The notes under the pieces: generated by a model
Databases searched by the model: none
Told to the model about the DNA's origin: nothing
Seen by the model: the letters and a program-made list of their open reading frames with translations, nothing else
Shown here: piece by piece, positions 7,300 through 16,231 of the stretch
Layout of the letters: every line of letters begins with the position of its first letter
Position numbering within the stretch: the first letter of the stretch is position 1
Position numbers and translations under genes: made by a program
Assembly: GCA_023143095.1 (NCBI GenBank)
Contig: JAGLIF010000011.1
Coordinates: 1-64,000, forward strand
Direction of reading: 5' to 3'
Length of the DNA: 64,000 nt
Source: Candidatus Altimarinota bacterium
GTDB lineage: Bacteria; Patescibacteriota; Gracilibacteria; UBA4473

Positions 7300-9006
7300 A
7301 TGATTGGTGCGGATGCTTTGCTCAAGAGTTTGGAAAATCAGGGAGTAACGGAAATTTTTTCGTATCCAGGAGGGTCGGTATTGCCGATATTCGATCGCAT
7401 GCCTCATTCTAATATTCGTAGGATTTTGGTAAGACATGAGCAAGCGGCGGCGTTTGCAGCAGCAGGTGTATCACGATCGACTCAAAAAGTAGGGGTTTGT
7501 TTAGCGACTTCTGGACCTGGTGCGACCAATTTGATTACAGGAATTGCTGATGCAAAACTAGATTCTATACCGATGGTGGCAATCACTGGGAATGTTTTCA
7601 AAAATTTAATTGGTTCGGATGCTTTTCAAGAAGTGGATATGGTGGGGATTTGTGAATCTATTGTAAAACATGCTTATTTTGTGGAAGATGTGGAGGATTT
7701 GCCGCGAATTATTACGGAAGCGTTTTATTTAGCTGCGTCTGGGCGTCCTGGTCCAGTGCTCATAGATATTCCAAAATGTGTTCAGGCTGGAGAAGTAAGT
7801 GCGGAGTTGGTCAAAAAGATAGAAAGAAATGAACTGTTTGAAATGCATTTGCCAGGATATTTTCATGAAATGTCATCAGATATTTCGCAAGAAATTAAAT
7901 CAATAGAGTTAATAAAGAAAGCTCAAAAACCAGTTGTTATTTTTGGTCATGGAGTAGTGCTTTCAAATGCGGAAAAAGAATTGAAGGATTTTTTGGATAA
8001 AACTGGAATTCCATCAGTTTGGACTCTGCATGGGATTGGAGCTTATGATGGGAATAAGGATTTGAGTCTCGGAATGCTTGGTATGCACGGGACGGCAGCA
8101 GCGAATTTTGCGGTACATCATGCAGATTTGATTATAGGTATTGGGATTCGATTTGATGATCGGATTACAGGTGTGATCAAAGAGTTTGAAAGACAGGCGA
8201 AAATTATCCATTTTGATATTGATCCTTCTGAATTTGGAAAAAATGTGAAGACGGATGTGAGAGTTTGCGGGCAGATTGCCTCAACTTTGCCTCTAATTAC
8301 AAAGGCTTTGCCTAAAAATAGTTCAAATAACTGGAAAGATTGGCAAAAAACGCTTATCGAAAAAAAGCAAAAATGGCCTATTGATGGGAGAAAAAAAGGA
8401 AAATTAACAGAAATATCTGTTATAGAGGAGTTGTATAAAAAAATTGATCAAGATGATGTTGTTGTAGCAGATGTGGGACAGCATGAGATGTGGTTAGCAC
8501 AACGGTTTATAGGAAAAAAATCTCGAAAATTTTTAGCTTCAGGAGGACTTGGAACTATGGGTTTTTCGCTTCCTACTGCTATGGGGGCGGCTTTTTCCGG
8601 ACACAAAGTTTGGTCGATTTCAGGGGATGGGGGGATTCAGATGAATATTCAAGAATTGGTGACACTTGTACAAGACAAAATTCCAGTAAAAATATTGATT
8701 CTTAATAATGGATACTTGGGTATGGTTCGGCAATGGCAAGAACTTTTTTATGATAAAAATTATGTTGATACGCCACTTTTTAATCCTGATTTTCAAAAAA
8801 TAGGGGAGGCGTATGGAATACCGAGCTTTCGAGCACAAACGCAGGAAGAGACACAGGATGTTTTGGAGAAAATGAAAAATTATAATGATGGACCGATATT
8901 GTGTGAATTTGTTGTGGAGCGAGAAGAAAATTTGTTTCCAATGGTTCCAGCGGGAAAAAGTTTGGGAGAAACACTTTTAAATAAAGAAGAAAGTATTGAA
9001 GATTAA
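7300..9006 (+). CDS. ilvB: Acetolactate synthase, large (catalytic) subunit
   Basis: This is a ThDP-dependent enzyme that condenses pyruvate with pyruvate or 2-oxobutyrate, the first common step of valine, leucine and isoleucine synthesis. The 568 aa length is normal. The catalytic Glu47 sits in RHEQAAAF, the FAD-domain region is near residues 190-330, and the ThDP/Mg motif SGDGGIQMN with the later NNGYLGMVRQWQ lies at about 440-470. The ATG follows a run of A residues without a Shine-Dalgarno. The ilvN gene begins 14 bases after the stop. The regulatory subunit next door supports ilvB over other ThDP enzymes such as oxalyl-CoA decarboxylase. Confidence 0.96.
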   Translation: MIGADALLKSLENQGVTEIFSYPGGSVLPIFDRMPHSNIRRILVRHEQAAAFAAAGVSRSTQKVGVCLATSGPGATNLITGIADAKLDSIPMVAITGNVFKNLIGSDAFQEVDMVGICESIVKHAYFVEDVEDLPRIITEAFYLAASGRPGPVLIDIPKCVQAGEVSAELVKKIERNELFEMHLPGYFHEMSSDISQEIKSIELIKKAQKPVVIFGHGVVLSNAEKELKDFLDKTGIPSVWTLHGIGAYDGNKDLSLGMLGMHGTAAANFAVHHADLIIGIGIRFDDRITGVIKEFERQAKIIHFDIDPSEFGKNVKTDVRVCGQIASTLPLITKALPKNSSNNWKDWQKTLIEKKQKWPIDGRKKGKLTEISVIEELYKKIDQDDVVVADVGQHEMWLAQRFIGKKSRKFLASGGLGTMGFSLPTAMGAAFSGHKVWSISGDGGIQMNIQELVTLVQDKIPVKILILNNGYLGMVRQWQELFYDKNYVDTPLFNPDFQKIGEAYGIPSFRAQTQEETQDVLEKMKNYNDGPILCEFVVEREENLFPMVPAGKSLGETLLNKEESIED

Positions 9007-9019
9007 TATTGTAATTATA

Positions 9020-9499
9020 ATGGAAAAACAAATTTTATCAGTATTAGTGGAGAATAAACCGGGTGTGCTTTTCAAGATTTCAGGTCTTTTGCGGCGAAAA
9101 AGGTTTCAAATTGACTCGTTGACTGTTGGAAAAACAGCTGACGAAACAGTTGCACAGTTCACTATTGTTATTTTAGGAACGCTTGAGGAGGCTCAAAAAA
9201 CGGTTGGAATGCTTAATCGAATTGTAGATGTTTTTTCTGTGGAAATATTAGATAAAGATTCGATTGTTCGAGAGATTGTTTTGGCACGATTGGAGTTGGA
9301 TTCGGAAAATCAACGAATTTTTCTTCAAGAGGCTGAACAAAAAATTTTGGTACAAGCATTGTATCAAAAAAATAAAGAAATTTGTGTAGAATTAATTGAT
9401 ACTTCTCAAAAGATTGAAGAGTTTTTGTTTTCCATCAAAAAAGCTAATATCAAGATTTTGGAATGGATTCGAAGTGGTGTAATTGCGATAAAAAAATAA
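9020..9499 (+). CDS. ilvN: Acetolactate synthase, small (regulatory) subunit
   Basis: The 159-aa protein starts at ATG 9020 with ILSVLVENKPGVLFKISGLL, the opening of the ACT domain of the regulatory subunit, followed by the C-terminal ALS_ss_C domain. It stabilises and, in known cases, makes the large subunit valine-sensitive. An in-frame TTG at 8996 lies inside the end of ilvB and is rejected because it precedes the conserved beginning of the domain. The gene sits 14 bases after ilvB and 16 bases before the aminotransferase, so the three probably share a transcript. Confidence 0.94.
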   Translation: MEKQILSVLVENKPGVLFKISGLLRRKRFQIDSLTVGKTADETVAQFTIVILGTLEEAQKTVGMLNRIVDVFSVEILDKDSIVREIVLARLELDSENQRIFLQEAEQKILVQALYQKNKEICVELIDTSQKIEEFLFSIKKANIKILEWIRSGVIAIKK

Positions 9500-9514
9500 T
9501 TTTTAGTAAATATA

Positions 9515-10678
9515 ATGTTTGAATCACTTCAAAAATTACAAATAGACCCTATATTTGCGCTAATGCAACAGTATGAGAGAGACGAAAATCCACAAAAAGT
9601 GAATGTTGGGATTGGTATTTATAGGGATATTAAGGGAAAACCGTTTGTTTTTGATTGTATCAAAAAGGCGATTGGATGTGTTAGAAATAATAATTTTGAA
9701 TATGAATCGATGGGAGGTAATCAACAATTTTTAGCACATACTGCAAAATTGTTTTTGGGAGAGGATTTTGATTCAGAAAAATTATCTTTACAGCAAGCTT
9801 GTGGAGGGACACATGCATGTAGACTTTTTGCAGATCTGTATTTGCGAAACAATATCTTGGGTTCTGTAAAAAATAAACCTAAAATACTGCTTAGTACTCC
9901 TTCTTGGGGTAATCATTTTGGTATTTTCAAGGATTTTGAAGTTGTAAAATTTTCACATTTAGACGAAAATAAAGCTTTTAATTTTTCTGAATATTTAGCA
10001 CAAGTGCAGGCGCATCCAAATTCAGTTTTGCTTTTGCATGGAGGTCGTACGCATAATCCTACGGGCGAGAATTTTACACTTTCTCAGTTGGAAATATTGG
10101 CGGAGAAGTGTAATGAAAACCAGGTTTTTGTTTTTGTTGATTTTGCGTATTTGGGATTGGGAAAAAGTATCTTGGAGGATCGAAAATATCTACAAATATT
10201 GTATAAAAAATGTGTTCAAATGGCGTTTGGGGTTTCTTTTTCTAAAAATGCGAGCTTATATAAACAGCGACTTGGAGCACTTTTTATCAAAACTAATGGA
10301 GTAAATGAAAAAGAGATTTTGGAATCAAATCAACAAAATCTTATTCGAGAATCACTTTCCAATTTACCTATTTATCCAGCGGAGGTGATGAATATTGTTT
10401 TTGAAAATTTTTATGAGGATTGGGTTTCAGAATTAGGATTGGTTTGTGCGGATATTGCTTTGCGTCGAAAACGGTTATTGGGACCACTTCCTGCTCGATT
10501 TTCGTATTTAAAAAATGGACAGGGTATGTTTGGTCTTTTGGGTTTGTCACAAGCACAAGTTTTGGAATTGCGTGAAGTTTATTCGATATATATGATGGCA
10601 GATTCTAGAATTAATTTTGCTGGTGTACGAGAGCAGGATTTTGATTATTTGGTTCACAATATTAAAAAAGTATTGTAA
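9515..10678 (+). CDS. Class I aspartate/aromatic amino acid aminotransferase
   Basis: This is a PLP enzyme of the AspC/TyrB subgroup that exchanges amino groups between aspartate or aromatic amino acids and 2-oxoglutarate. The N-terminal KVNVGIGIYRD matches the VNLGVGVYKD signature, and HGGRTHNPTG (about 174-183) is the cofactor loop. The Schiff-base Lys244 lies in SFSKNASLYKQRLGAL, and SRINFAG near the C-terminus holds the substrate carboxylate-binding Arg. At 387 aa it is normal length. It follows ilvBN by 16 bases; acting as the terminal aminotransferase for aspartate supply is plausible but inferred. AspC and TyrB cannot be told apart from sequence alone. Confidence 0.9.
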   Translation: MFESLQKLQIDPIFALMQQYERDENPQKVNVGIGIYRDIKGKPFVFDCIKKAIGCVRNNNFEYESMGGNQQFLAHTAKLFLGEDFDSEKLSLQQACGGTHACRLFADLYLRNNILGSVKNKPKILLSTPSWGNHFGIFKDFEVVKFSHLDENKAFNFSEYLAQVQAHPNSVLLLHGGRTHNPTGENFTLSQLEILAEKCNENQVFVFVDFAYLGLGKSILEDRKYLQILYKKCVQMAFGVSFSKNASLYKQRLGALFIKTNGVNEKEILESNQQNLIRESLSNLPIYPAEVMNIVFENFYEDWVSELGLVCADIALRRKRLLGPLPARFSYLKNGQGMFGLLGLSQAQVLELREVYSIYMMADSRINFAGVREQDFDYLVHNIKKVL

Positions 10679-11028
10679 TAATTAAGAGTGTCATCTCATG
10701 TTTTATGTACTCTTCGTTCTTATACTCGCGTAGGTTGGTATTGTTGTTCGGAACGGTACTATTGTCGTCCTGAACTTGATTTGGGATCTACGATATTTTG
10801 TTTTATTTGATTATTTTATGTACTTATTTAAATCATGATTATAATAATGATTATAATCATTACATAACTATAAACAGTTTACTTTATCCTCATACCTGCT
10901 TTCTCACTCTTATATTCGCTATGTCTGCGTAGGCGTATATCCAAAAGAGTTCGAACTTGGGGAGCTTAAAGTTCGAACTCGAAAACAACGAGTTGATTTA
11001 TCAGTTTGTTTTTTTATATAGCGAAGAT
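10679..11028. repeat. Repeat-rich gap before tRNA-Arg
   Basis: No gene is seen. The stretch holds a GGGATCTACGATATTTT segment (10784-10800) also found at 32473-32490, an imperfect palindrome built on ATGATTATAAT (10818-10864) related to the 36-bp palindrome at 32506, a GTTCGAACTT/AAGTTCGAAC hairpin (about 10949-10978) and an inverted copy of the CTGAT repeat family (10981-11008). Confidence 0.65.
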
Positions 11029-11102
11029 TGGTGACCTCAACAGGGATCGAACCTGTATCTACTCCTTAGGAGGGAGTTGTTTTTCCATTAAACTATGAGG
11101 TC
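11029..11102 (-). tRNA. tRNA-Arg (anticodon CCU)
   Basis: A 74-nt cloverleaf on the minus strand with the CCA end encoded. The acceptor stem is GACCTCA/TGAGGTC, the anticodon stem ACTCC/GGAGT closes a CTCCTAA loop with anticodon CCT, and the T arm is ACAGG-TTCGATC-CCTGT. It would read the AGG codon. Copies of the dispersed repeat family lie on both sides in opposite orientation. Confidence 0.95.
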
Positions 11103-11111
11103 GAATGTTTC

Positions 11112-11152
11112 TTTAAGGAAACGCTGAGTTAATAAACTCGTATTTCCTTAAA
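11112..11152. mobile_element. 41-bp palindromic mini-element
   Basis: A perfect 10-bp inverted repeat TTTAAGGAAA (11112-11121) and TTTCCTTAAA (11143-11152) encloses a CTGAGTT-AATA-AACTC hairpin. This is the shortest complete member of the element family, between tRNA-Arg and miaA. Confidence 0.6.
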
Positions 11153-11178
11153 TTTTAGAAAACAGTAAGATTCTACTG

Positions 11179-11940
11179 ATGAATTTGTTTTCCAAAAGCG
11201 AAATTTTGAAAAAAGTACTGGATTTTTATGATCAGAATTCACAGTCTGTTTTGGAAATAGTAGGACCTACTGCTAGTGGGAAGACCGATTTTACGGTGGA
11301 AACGGCACAATTTTTAGAAAAATCGATAGGAAAAAAGGCAGAAGTGATAGTAGTGGATTCTCGGCAAGTATATCGAGAATGTAATATTTCTTCGGCTAAA
11401 ATTACAAAAGAAGAAATGTGTGGAGTGGTACATTGGGGGATTGATTTAAAAAATCCAGACGAAGATTTTAGTGTTTATGCATTTCAGCAGTATGCATTTG
11501 CAAAGATTCAGGAAATTTTGAATCGAGGGAATATTCCGATTTTGTCAGGTGGAACGATGTTGTGGTTGGACAGTATTTCAAAAAATTATATTTTTGCTGA
11601 AACGCAAAAAGAAAAATCTCAAAAGAAGGGGACTCCTAAATGGTTATTTTTAAAAGTTGGAATTTTTTGTGAACGAGAAATTTTGTATGAACGAATTAAT
11701 GCTCGTGCATTAAAGCAGTTTGAGAATGGGCTTATTGAGGAAACAGCACAGATTTTGAAGCAGTATGATGTTTCATCTAGTGTGATGACGAGTTTTGGGT
11801 ATACGGAGATAAAAGACTTTTTAGAAGGTTATATTTCTTATGATGAGGCTTTGACACAGAACCAAAAACGAAATCGGAATTATGCAAAACGCCAATTGAC
11901 TTGGTGGAGAGGACGGGATGATGTGATTTGGATGGGTTAA
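11179..11940 (+). CDS. miaA: tRNA dimethylallyltransferase, short form
   Basis: MiaA adds a dimethylallyl group to N6 of A37 in tRNAs reading U-starting codons. The P-loop GPTASGKT is at 29-36, DSRQVYRE (about 57-64) matches the conserved substrate-recognition segment, GGTMLWLDSI matches GGTGLYI, and the C-terminal KRNRNYAKRQLTWWR is the conserved tRNA-binding end. At 253 aa it is shorter than the usual 300 or so, mainly in the middle insertion domain. Its TAA overlaps the dnaB stop on the other strand by four bases. Confidence 0.9.
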   Translation: MNLFSKSEILKKVLDFYDQNSQSVLEIVGPTASGKTDFTVETAQFLEKSIGKKAEVIVVDSRQVYRECNISSAKITKEEMCGVVHWGIDLKNPDEDFSVYAFQQYAFAKIQEILNRGNIPILSGGTMLWLDSISKNYIFAETQKEKSQKKGTPKWLFLKVGIFCEREILYERINARALKQFENGLIEETAQILKQYDVSSSVMTSFGYTEIKDFLEGYISYDEALTQNQKRNRNYAKRQLTWWRGRDDVIWMG

Positions 11941-13298
11941 AATCCAGCTTGATGATTTTTATCTAAGTCGGCGAATTTCATTCGGCTTCTATCGAAGAAA
12001 AGTTTTACTCGTCCAATAGGTCCATTTCGATGTTTGAGGATATTTACCTCAAGGGTGTTTTTGTCGCTTTCATCACAGTCTTCGTCATAATAATCTTCAC
12101 GATAAAGCATCATTACAATATCTGCATCTTGCTCGATAGATCCAGAGTCACGGAGATCGGATAGAACAGGTCGTTTGTTAGGACGACTTTCTACAGAACG
12201 AGAAAGTTGAGAGAGTGCAATGATTGGGATATTCATTTCTCGAGCGAGTTCTTTGAGACTTCTAGATATTTCTGAAATTTCTTGCACTCTATTCATTGGA
12301 TTTCCTCCACTCATGAGTTGCAAGTAGTCAATCATCAACATATCTATGCCATGTTCCATTTGGAGTCGTCGTACTTTTGCGCGGAGTTCTGAGATAGAAC
12401 TTCCCATTGTGTCATCAATAAAGAAAGGTGCTGTAGCAAGTTGATCCATAACAGGTCCCATTCGTTCAAAATCTTCTTCTGTTAGTTTTCCTTTGTGAAG
12501 TTTCCAAGAATCAACACCCAAAAGCCCACAAAACATTCGTTCTACGAGTTGTTCTTTGGACATTTCCAGTGAGATGACTCCAATTCTTTTTCCAGACTGT
12601 ATGGCAGCATTTTGACAAATTGCGAGAGATAAGGCAGTTTTTCCCATAGAAGGGCGTGCGGCAAGAATCACGAGGTCAGAAGAACTAAATCCGCCATTGA
12701 GTTGTGAGTCGAGACTTTTGAAATGAGATTTAATTCGGTTTGCATTGGCTAACTCTGGGTTCTCATGAATTTCACAAAATTTTTCATAACTACTTTCTAG
12801 GATTTCTTTAATATTAATAAATCGATTTTTCAGAAATGTTTGAGAAATTGAGAAAATAGATTTTTCGGCAGATTCTAGGAGTTCTTCAATAGGTTTTTCT
12901 GTTTCATATCCAAGACTTACGATGGAGTTTCCTGTTTTTATAAGTTTTCTTAGAGTTGATCTATGTTTTACGCTTTGTGCATATTTAAAAATGTGTGTAG
13001 CTACAGGTACGATGTTTTGCAGTTTTGCTAAGTATTCTGGACCACCTATGAGTTCCAGTTTTTTTTGTCCTTCTAGTTTTGTTGAAACTGTTATGAGATC
13101 AATCGGTTCAGATCGAAAAAATAGATCTAGAATAGACTGATAAATAAAACGGTGATGATCATGATAAAAATCATCTGGATTTAGAAAATCAGCAATTTTT
13201 ATAGCTGCATCTTTATCCAAAAGTAAACAGCCTAAAACAGATTTTTCGGCTTCTATCGCCTGTGGTGCTATTTTTTTTTCATCTGAGGACATATTCAT
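11937..13298 (-). CDS. dnaB: Replicative DNA helicase
   Basis: This is the hexameric 5'-3' helicase of the replication fork. The N-terminal DnaB-N domain begins PQAIEAEKSVLGCLLLDKDA. The RecA-like motor carries Walker A ARPSMGKTALS near residue 213, Walker B MLMIDYLQLM, and the Arg-finger region near SRSVESRPNKRPVLSDLRDSG. At 453 aa it is full length and no intein is seen. The start is the ATG at 13298; the frame runs one codon further to a TTG. It is convergent with miaA. The DUF721/DciA protein at 3312 is the likely loader (inference). Confidence 0.96.
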   Translation of the reverse strand: MNMSSDEKKIAPQAIEAEKSVLGCLLLDKDAAIKIADFLNPDDFYHDHHRFIYQSILDLFFRSEPIDLITVSTKLEGQKKLELIGGPEYLAKLQNIVPVATHIFKYAQSVKHRSTLRKLIKTGNSIVSLGYETEKPIEELLESAEKSIFSISQTFLKNRFINIKEILESSYEKFCEIHENPELANANRIKSHFKSLDSQLNGGFSSSDLVILAARPSMGKTALSLAICQNAAIQSGKRIGVISLEMSKEQLVERMFCGLLGVDSWKLHKGKLTEEDFERMGPVMDQLATAPFFIDDTMGSSISELRAKVRRLQMEHGIDMLMIDYLQLMSGGNPMNRVQEISEISRSLKELAREMNIPIIALSQLSRSVESRPNKRPVLSDLRDSGSIEQDADIVMMLYREDYYDEDCDESDKNTLEVNILKHRNGPIGRVKLFFDRSRMKFADLDKNHQAGF

Positions 13299-13345
13299 CA
13301 AAAAAACTGGTAGAAAAGTTTTGCCTTAATCTGGCATGAATGTCA

Positions 13346-13377
13346 AAAAAAAAGCTCAATATTTTGAGCTTTTTTTG
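13346..13377 (-). terminator. Intrinsic terminator, probably bidirectional
   Basis: AGCTCAA (13353-13359) and TTGAGCT (13364-13370) form a short-loop stem flanked by A and T runs on either side, giving U-tracts in both directions. It lies just downstream of the secreted protein gene at 13397 and upstream of dnaB. Confidence 0.75.
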
Positions 13378-13396
13378 AAATAATTGTGAATAAATT

Positions 13397-14044
13397 CTAG
13401 TCTCTAAAACGCATATAAGGATGCATGAAGTTTCGAATAGAATCTCCTCGTCGGAAAGAAGTTGATTGGTATCCTGTTGGAACCTGTTCTTTTCGACCGA
13501 TAAATCGAATTTCATTTCGATTTTGAAGATTTATTTTACCTAATGCTTCAGTAAAAGCTCGAATAGGTATTCGTGATACTTTATGTGTCGAACCATAGAT
13601 TACACCTGATTGCATAGATTTTTTGTTTGCGTCACCACCCTCTACATAATAATCGATTGCTCGTGAACGGAAATTTCGTTTTGGATTATTTGGAAAATTA
13701 TATTGTCCTTGATTTAGCTCTCGTCTATCATCATAAAATGGAACATCTTTTAATTCGCCTGTTCTAGTCACTTTTGTGGATCGCTCGTTTACATTGATTT
13801 CTTTTTTTCCTATATTTCGTCGTATTTGTTGATTTGTACGACTTTTATAATCAGTTGTTCTAAATTTATTCTTAAAATAGTACCATTGTCGTTTTTTGAT
13901 TGCTTCGTTTAATTTTTGTTGAGAGGATTTTTGTCCCAAATTACTTACTGGATTTTCAAATCCATCTTCTCTTGTTTCTGAATAGGCAAAAGTTGTTCCA
14001 GAAAGGACTGCGAAAGAAATAGTTAAAATAAGTACTTTTTTCAT
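13397..14044 (-). CDS. Secreted basic hypothetical protein, 215 aa
   Basis: Not recognised. The ATG at 14044 starts a clear Sec signal peptide (MKKVLILTISFAVLSG, then TTFAYS), so I prefer it over the longer frame reaching 14122. The mature part is rich in Arg, Asn, Gln and Lys, with many RR and NR pairs and no Cys, and lacks a membrane anchor. It probably acts outside the cytoplasmic membrane and its charge could favour binding to acidic polymers, but this is inference. A terminator follows at 13346-13377. Confidence 0.7.
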   Translation of the reverse strand: MKKVLILTISFAVLSGTTFAYSETREDGFENPVSNLGQKSSQQKLNEAIKKRQWYYFKNKFRTTDYKSRTNQQIRRNIGKKEINVNERSTKVTRTGELKDVPFYDDRRELNQGQYNFPNNPKRNFRSRAIDYYVEGGDANKKSMQSGVIYGSTHKVSRIPIRAFTEALGKINLQNRNEIRFIGRKEQVPTGYQSTSFRRGDSIRNFMHPYMRFRD

Positions 14045-14341
14045 GGTTATTTTTTTTACTGAATTAAATAATGAAATAATTTTTAAATTGTTTAGTTCTA
14101 GAGCGTTTCCTGAACCCAACAATGAAATTCTAGTAGTTTTTTAGAGAGACGCAAATTTTTTATGATGTATAATTTAGTTTTTGTTATTAATTGTAAAAAT
14201 TTAGATGGTTAGTGAAATATTAATAATCTCAATTATGAAAAAGTAAAACAAATTTATATTTTATCAAGGGGAAAAGGTTGAAACCTTTTCTGTGTTTTTT
14301 TAGACTTCCTGAGTGTTTTATTTTTTAACTTTACTAAAATA
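14045..14341. other. Gap with one hairpin, no gene seen
   Basis: The stretch contains a TATAAT-like hexamer at 14168-14173 without a convincing -35 box, and a hairpin AAAAGGT/ACCTTTT (14274-14291) followed 6-13 bases later by a T run. The hairpin could end a short transcript before the gene at 14342. I see no ORF of interest. Confidence 0.4.
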
Positions 14342-14671
14342 ATGAATAATCCTTTTATTGCAAAAAATTGGAAAATTGGAAAAATCGTTTTGATTTTGTG
14401 GGTACTATTTTCGGTAGTTTATGTGTCTTTAAGTCTCTGGACAAATGGGATAATGGCTGTTCATAAAACAGGATTCCAACAAGGACAAATGAACGGACAT
14501 AGTATTGCCGTTAATAGAATTATTGAATTAACTCAAAATAGTTGTGCGACTTTGCCGCTTGAGATGGGAGAAGGAGCAGATAGAGCACCAGTGGTAACAT
14601 TGATCAATGTAGCTTGTGTTGAAAAATTAAGAGATCAAGCAGTGAATGCAGGAGGTGCTTCAGTTGAATAG
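14342..14671 (+). CDS. Small membrane-anchored hypothetical protein, 109 aa
   Basis: Not recognised. One N-terminal membrane segment (about residues 13-35, IGKIVLILWVLFSVVYVSLS) anchors a soluble domain of about 70 residues with two Cys. The segment is long and lacks a clean signal peptidase site, so I infer a type II anchor with the C-terminus outside. The gene ends at a strong terminator and is convergent with the membrane protein at 14734. Confidence 0.65.
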   Translation: MNNPFIAKNWKIGKIVLILWVLFSVVYVSLSLWTNGIMAVHKTGFQQGQMNGHSIAVNRIIELTQNSCATLPLEMGEGADRAPVVTLINVACVEKLRDQAVNAGGASVE

Positions 14672-14696
14672 GAAAATAGAGAAAAAACTAATAAAT

Positions 14697-14726
14697 AAAA
14701 CACTCTGAAGAATAGAGTGTTTTTTT
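14697..14726 (+). terminator. Intrinsic terminator between convergent genes
   Basis: The arms AAAACACTCT (14697-14706) and AGAGTGTTTT (14714-14723) are followed by more T residues. It suits the 14342 gene on the plus strand, and the A run on its left gives a U-tract on the minus strand too. Confidence 0.8.
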
Positions 14727-14733
14727 ATTTTTT

Positions 14734-15498
14734 TTAGAGATTTTCGTAGGAAGGGTCAATTGTTTTATCCTTTCTTCCATAATCTTTTCCAAATCTTTTT
14801 TTACTATCAAGAAAGTCGTTTCCGTAAGTTTTTTCTGCCCAAAGATAAAACATTTCAGCGATTCCATTGCCTGTTGCAAGTGAACTAAGAATTAGCGGTA
14901 AAACGATAAAGCTTAAGATAATGGTCTTTCCGTTGGAAAAAATAATACCAAAGAAAAAGAAAAGTATCAGTCCAATAATTATTCCATAAAGGCTGACCAA
15001 AATATAGGAGGAAGTACTAAGTATCTCTAAAATAAAAAAAGTAAAGATTGCGGTTAGTATTACATGTGTAAGGGATGCAATAGCGATTCCAGCTGGTCCG
15101 TGAGTATTGCTTGCCACAAGATAAACAGGAAGAAAAAAAACCAAAATGCTTAAATTTCCAAAAAATACATGAGTGAGGTTTGTTGATTTCATGTAATATT
15201 TTTCTTCTAATGTTGAAGCAATAGTGCAATAAATGAGGTTTGAAATTAAGCTTGCTAAAAAGACTGCAATGAGCACGATTCCCAGAAAGAGAGGATGTAC
15301 TGTTTGCATTGAAAGATCTACCCCAAATTCATTTCTACTGACATTTGATTGAGTGATTGTTTCTCCTATCATGGACCAGGTAAAAAACAAAATGATGCCC
15401 AAAACAATAGTTCCTGCTAGTCCAGCTCCAAATCCACTAATAAATCGTAAGAAAATAGTAAAAAGAGTTGCATCAGAGGTGAATTTTTGTTGGTTCAT
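14734..15498 (-). CDS. Polytopic membrane protein, 254 aa
   Basis: Not recognised. It has about six hydrophobic segments (roughly residues 15-45, 68-95, 110-130, 135-160, 165-190 and 195-210) and a hydrophilic Lys/Asp-rich C-terminal tail of about 35 residues. No transporter signature or catalytic motif stands out. The start ATG at 15498 precedes a short hydrophilic N-terminus. It is possibly co-transcribed with trmD upstream on the minus strand; the gap is 61 bases. Similar proteins in reduced bacteria are annotated only as hypothetical membrane proteins. Confidence 0.7.
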   Translation of the reverse strand: MNQQKFTSDATLFTIFLRFISGFGAGLAGTIVLGIILFFTWSMIGETITQSNVSRNEFGVDLSMQTVHPLFLGIVLIAVFLASLISNLIYCTIASTLEEKYYMKSTNLTHVFFGNLSILVFFLPVYLVASNTHGPAGIAIASLTHVILTAIFTFFILEILSTSSYILVSLYGIIIGLILFFFFGIIFSNGKTIILSFIVLPLILSSLATGNGIAEMFYLWAEKTYGNDFLDSKKRFGKDYGRKDKTIDPSYENL

Positions 15499-15559
15499 AA
15501 TTTTAAAAGAATATTATCTTTCGATTATACCTGAAAAATGGAGTTTTCTCAAGAGTAAA

Positions 15560-16231
15560 TTAATTTTTCTTCCAACAGTGTTCTTTTTTCCAGGTTTCAA
15601 TATTGGCATGATGTCCTGATCTCAAAACTTCTGGCACTTTCATACCACGGAATATTTCAGGTCTGGTGTAATGTGGATATTCGACATGGTTGCGTCCAAT
15701 TTTTGTTGAGAAGCTTTCTTCTTGGTGTGATTTGGCTTTTCCAATGACGCCTGGGATAAGGCGAGAAACACCATCAATGAATATTTGAGCAGGAAGTTCT
15801 CCTCCAGTGAGTACGAAATTTCCAATGGATATCTCAATATCTACTAATTTTTCTCGTACGCGTTCATCAATACCTTCATAATGACCACAAAGAAGAATTA
15901 ATCGAGTATGTTTCTTGGTATTTGAAAATTGTTCGAAATCTTTTTGTTTAAGTGTTTTTCCATGTGGTGTAAAGAAAACCACTGGGGCTTTGTCTTTTTT
16001 TAGTTTTTTTATGTGTTCGATACTCTCGAAGAGTGGTTGGCATGTCATCACCATTCCAGTTCCTCCACCGTAGGGGATGTCATCAACTTTTTTATGTTTA
16101 TTAGTAGAAAAGTTTCGAATATCAAAACAATTGACTTCAATAAGTTTTTTTTCAATTGCTTTACCGATGAGAGATGTTTTACAAAAACTCTCAAACGCTT
16201 CGGGAAAAAGTGTTAAAATATCAAAACGCAT
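15560..16231 (-). CDS. trmD: tRNA (guanine-N1-)-methyltransferase
   Basis: TrmD methylates G37 next to the anticodon of tRNAs for Leu, Pro and Arg, preventing frameshifts. The SPOUT fold signatures are present: MRFDILTLFPEAF at the start, PYGGGTGMVM (about 53-62), the knotted SAM site LLCGHYEGIDERV (about 113-125) and IGNFVLTGGELPA (about 136-148). The C-terminal YTRPEIFRGMKVPEVLRSGHH is the tRNA-binding end. The 223 aa length is normal. The usual rpsP-rimM-rplS neighbours are absent. Confidence 0.95.
   Translation of the reverse strand: MRFDILTLFPEAFESFCKTSLIGKAIEKKLIEVNCFDIRNFSTNKHKKVDDIPYGGGTGMVMTCQPLFESIEHIKKLKKDKAPVVFFTPHGKTLKQKDFEQFSNTKKHTRLILLCGHYEGIDERVREKLVDIEISIGNFVLTGGELPAQIFIDGVSRLIPGVIGKAKSHQEESFSTKIGRNHVEYPHYTRPEIFRGMKVPEVLRSGHHANIETWKKEHCWKKN

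Noticed and set aside
14168-14173. TATAAT as promoter of the gene at 14342
   Set aside because: No -35 box lies at a suitable distance and a hairpin with a T run lies between it and the gene.
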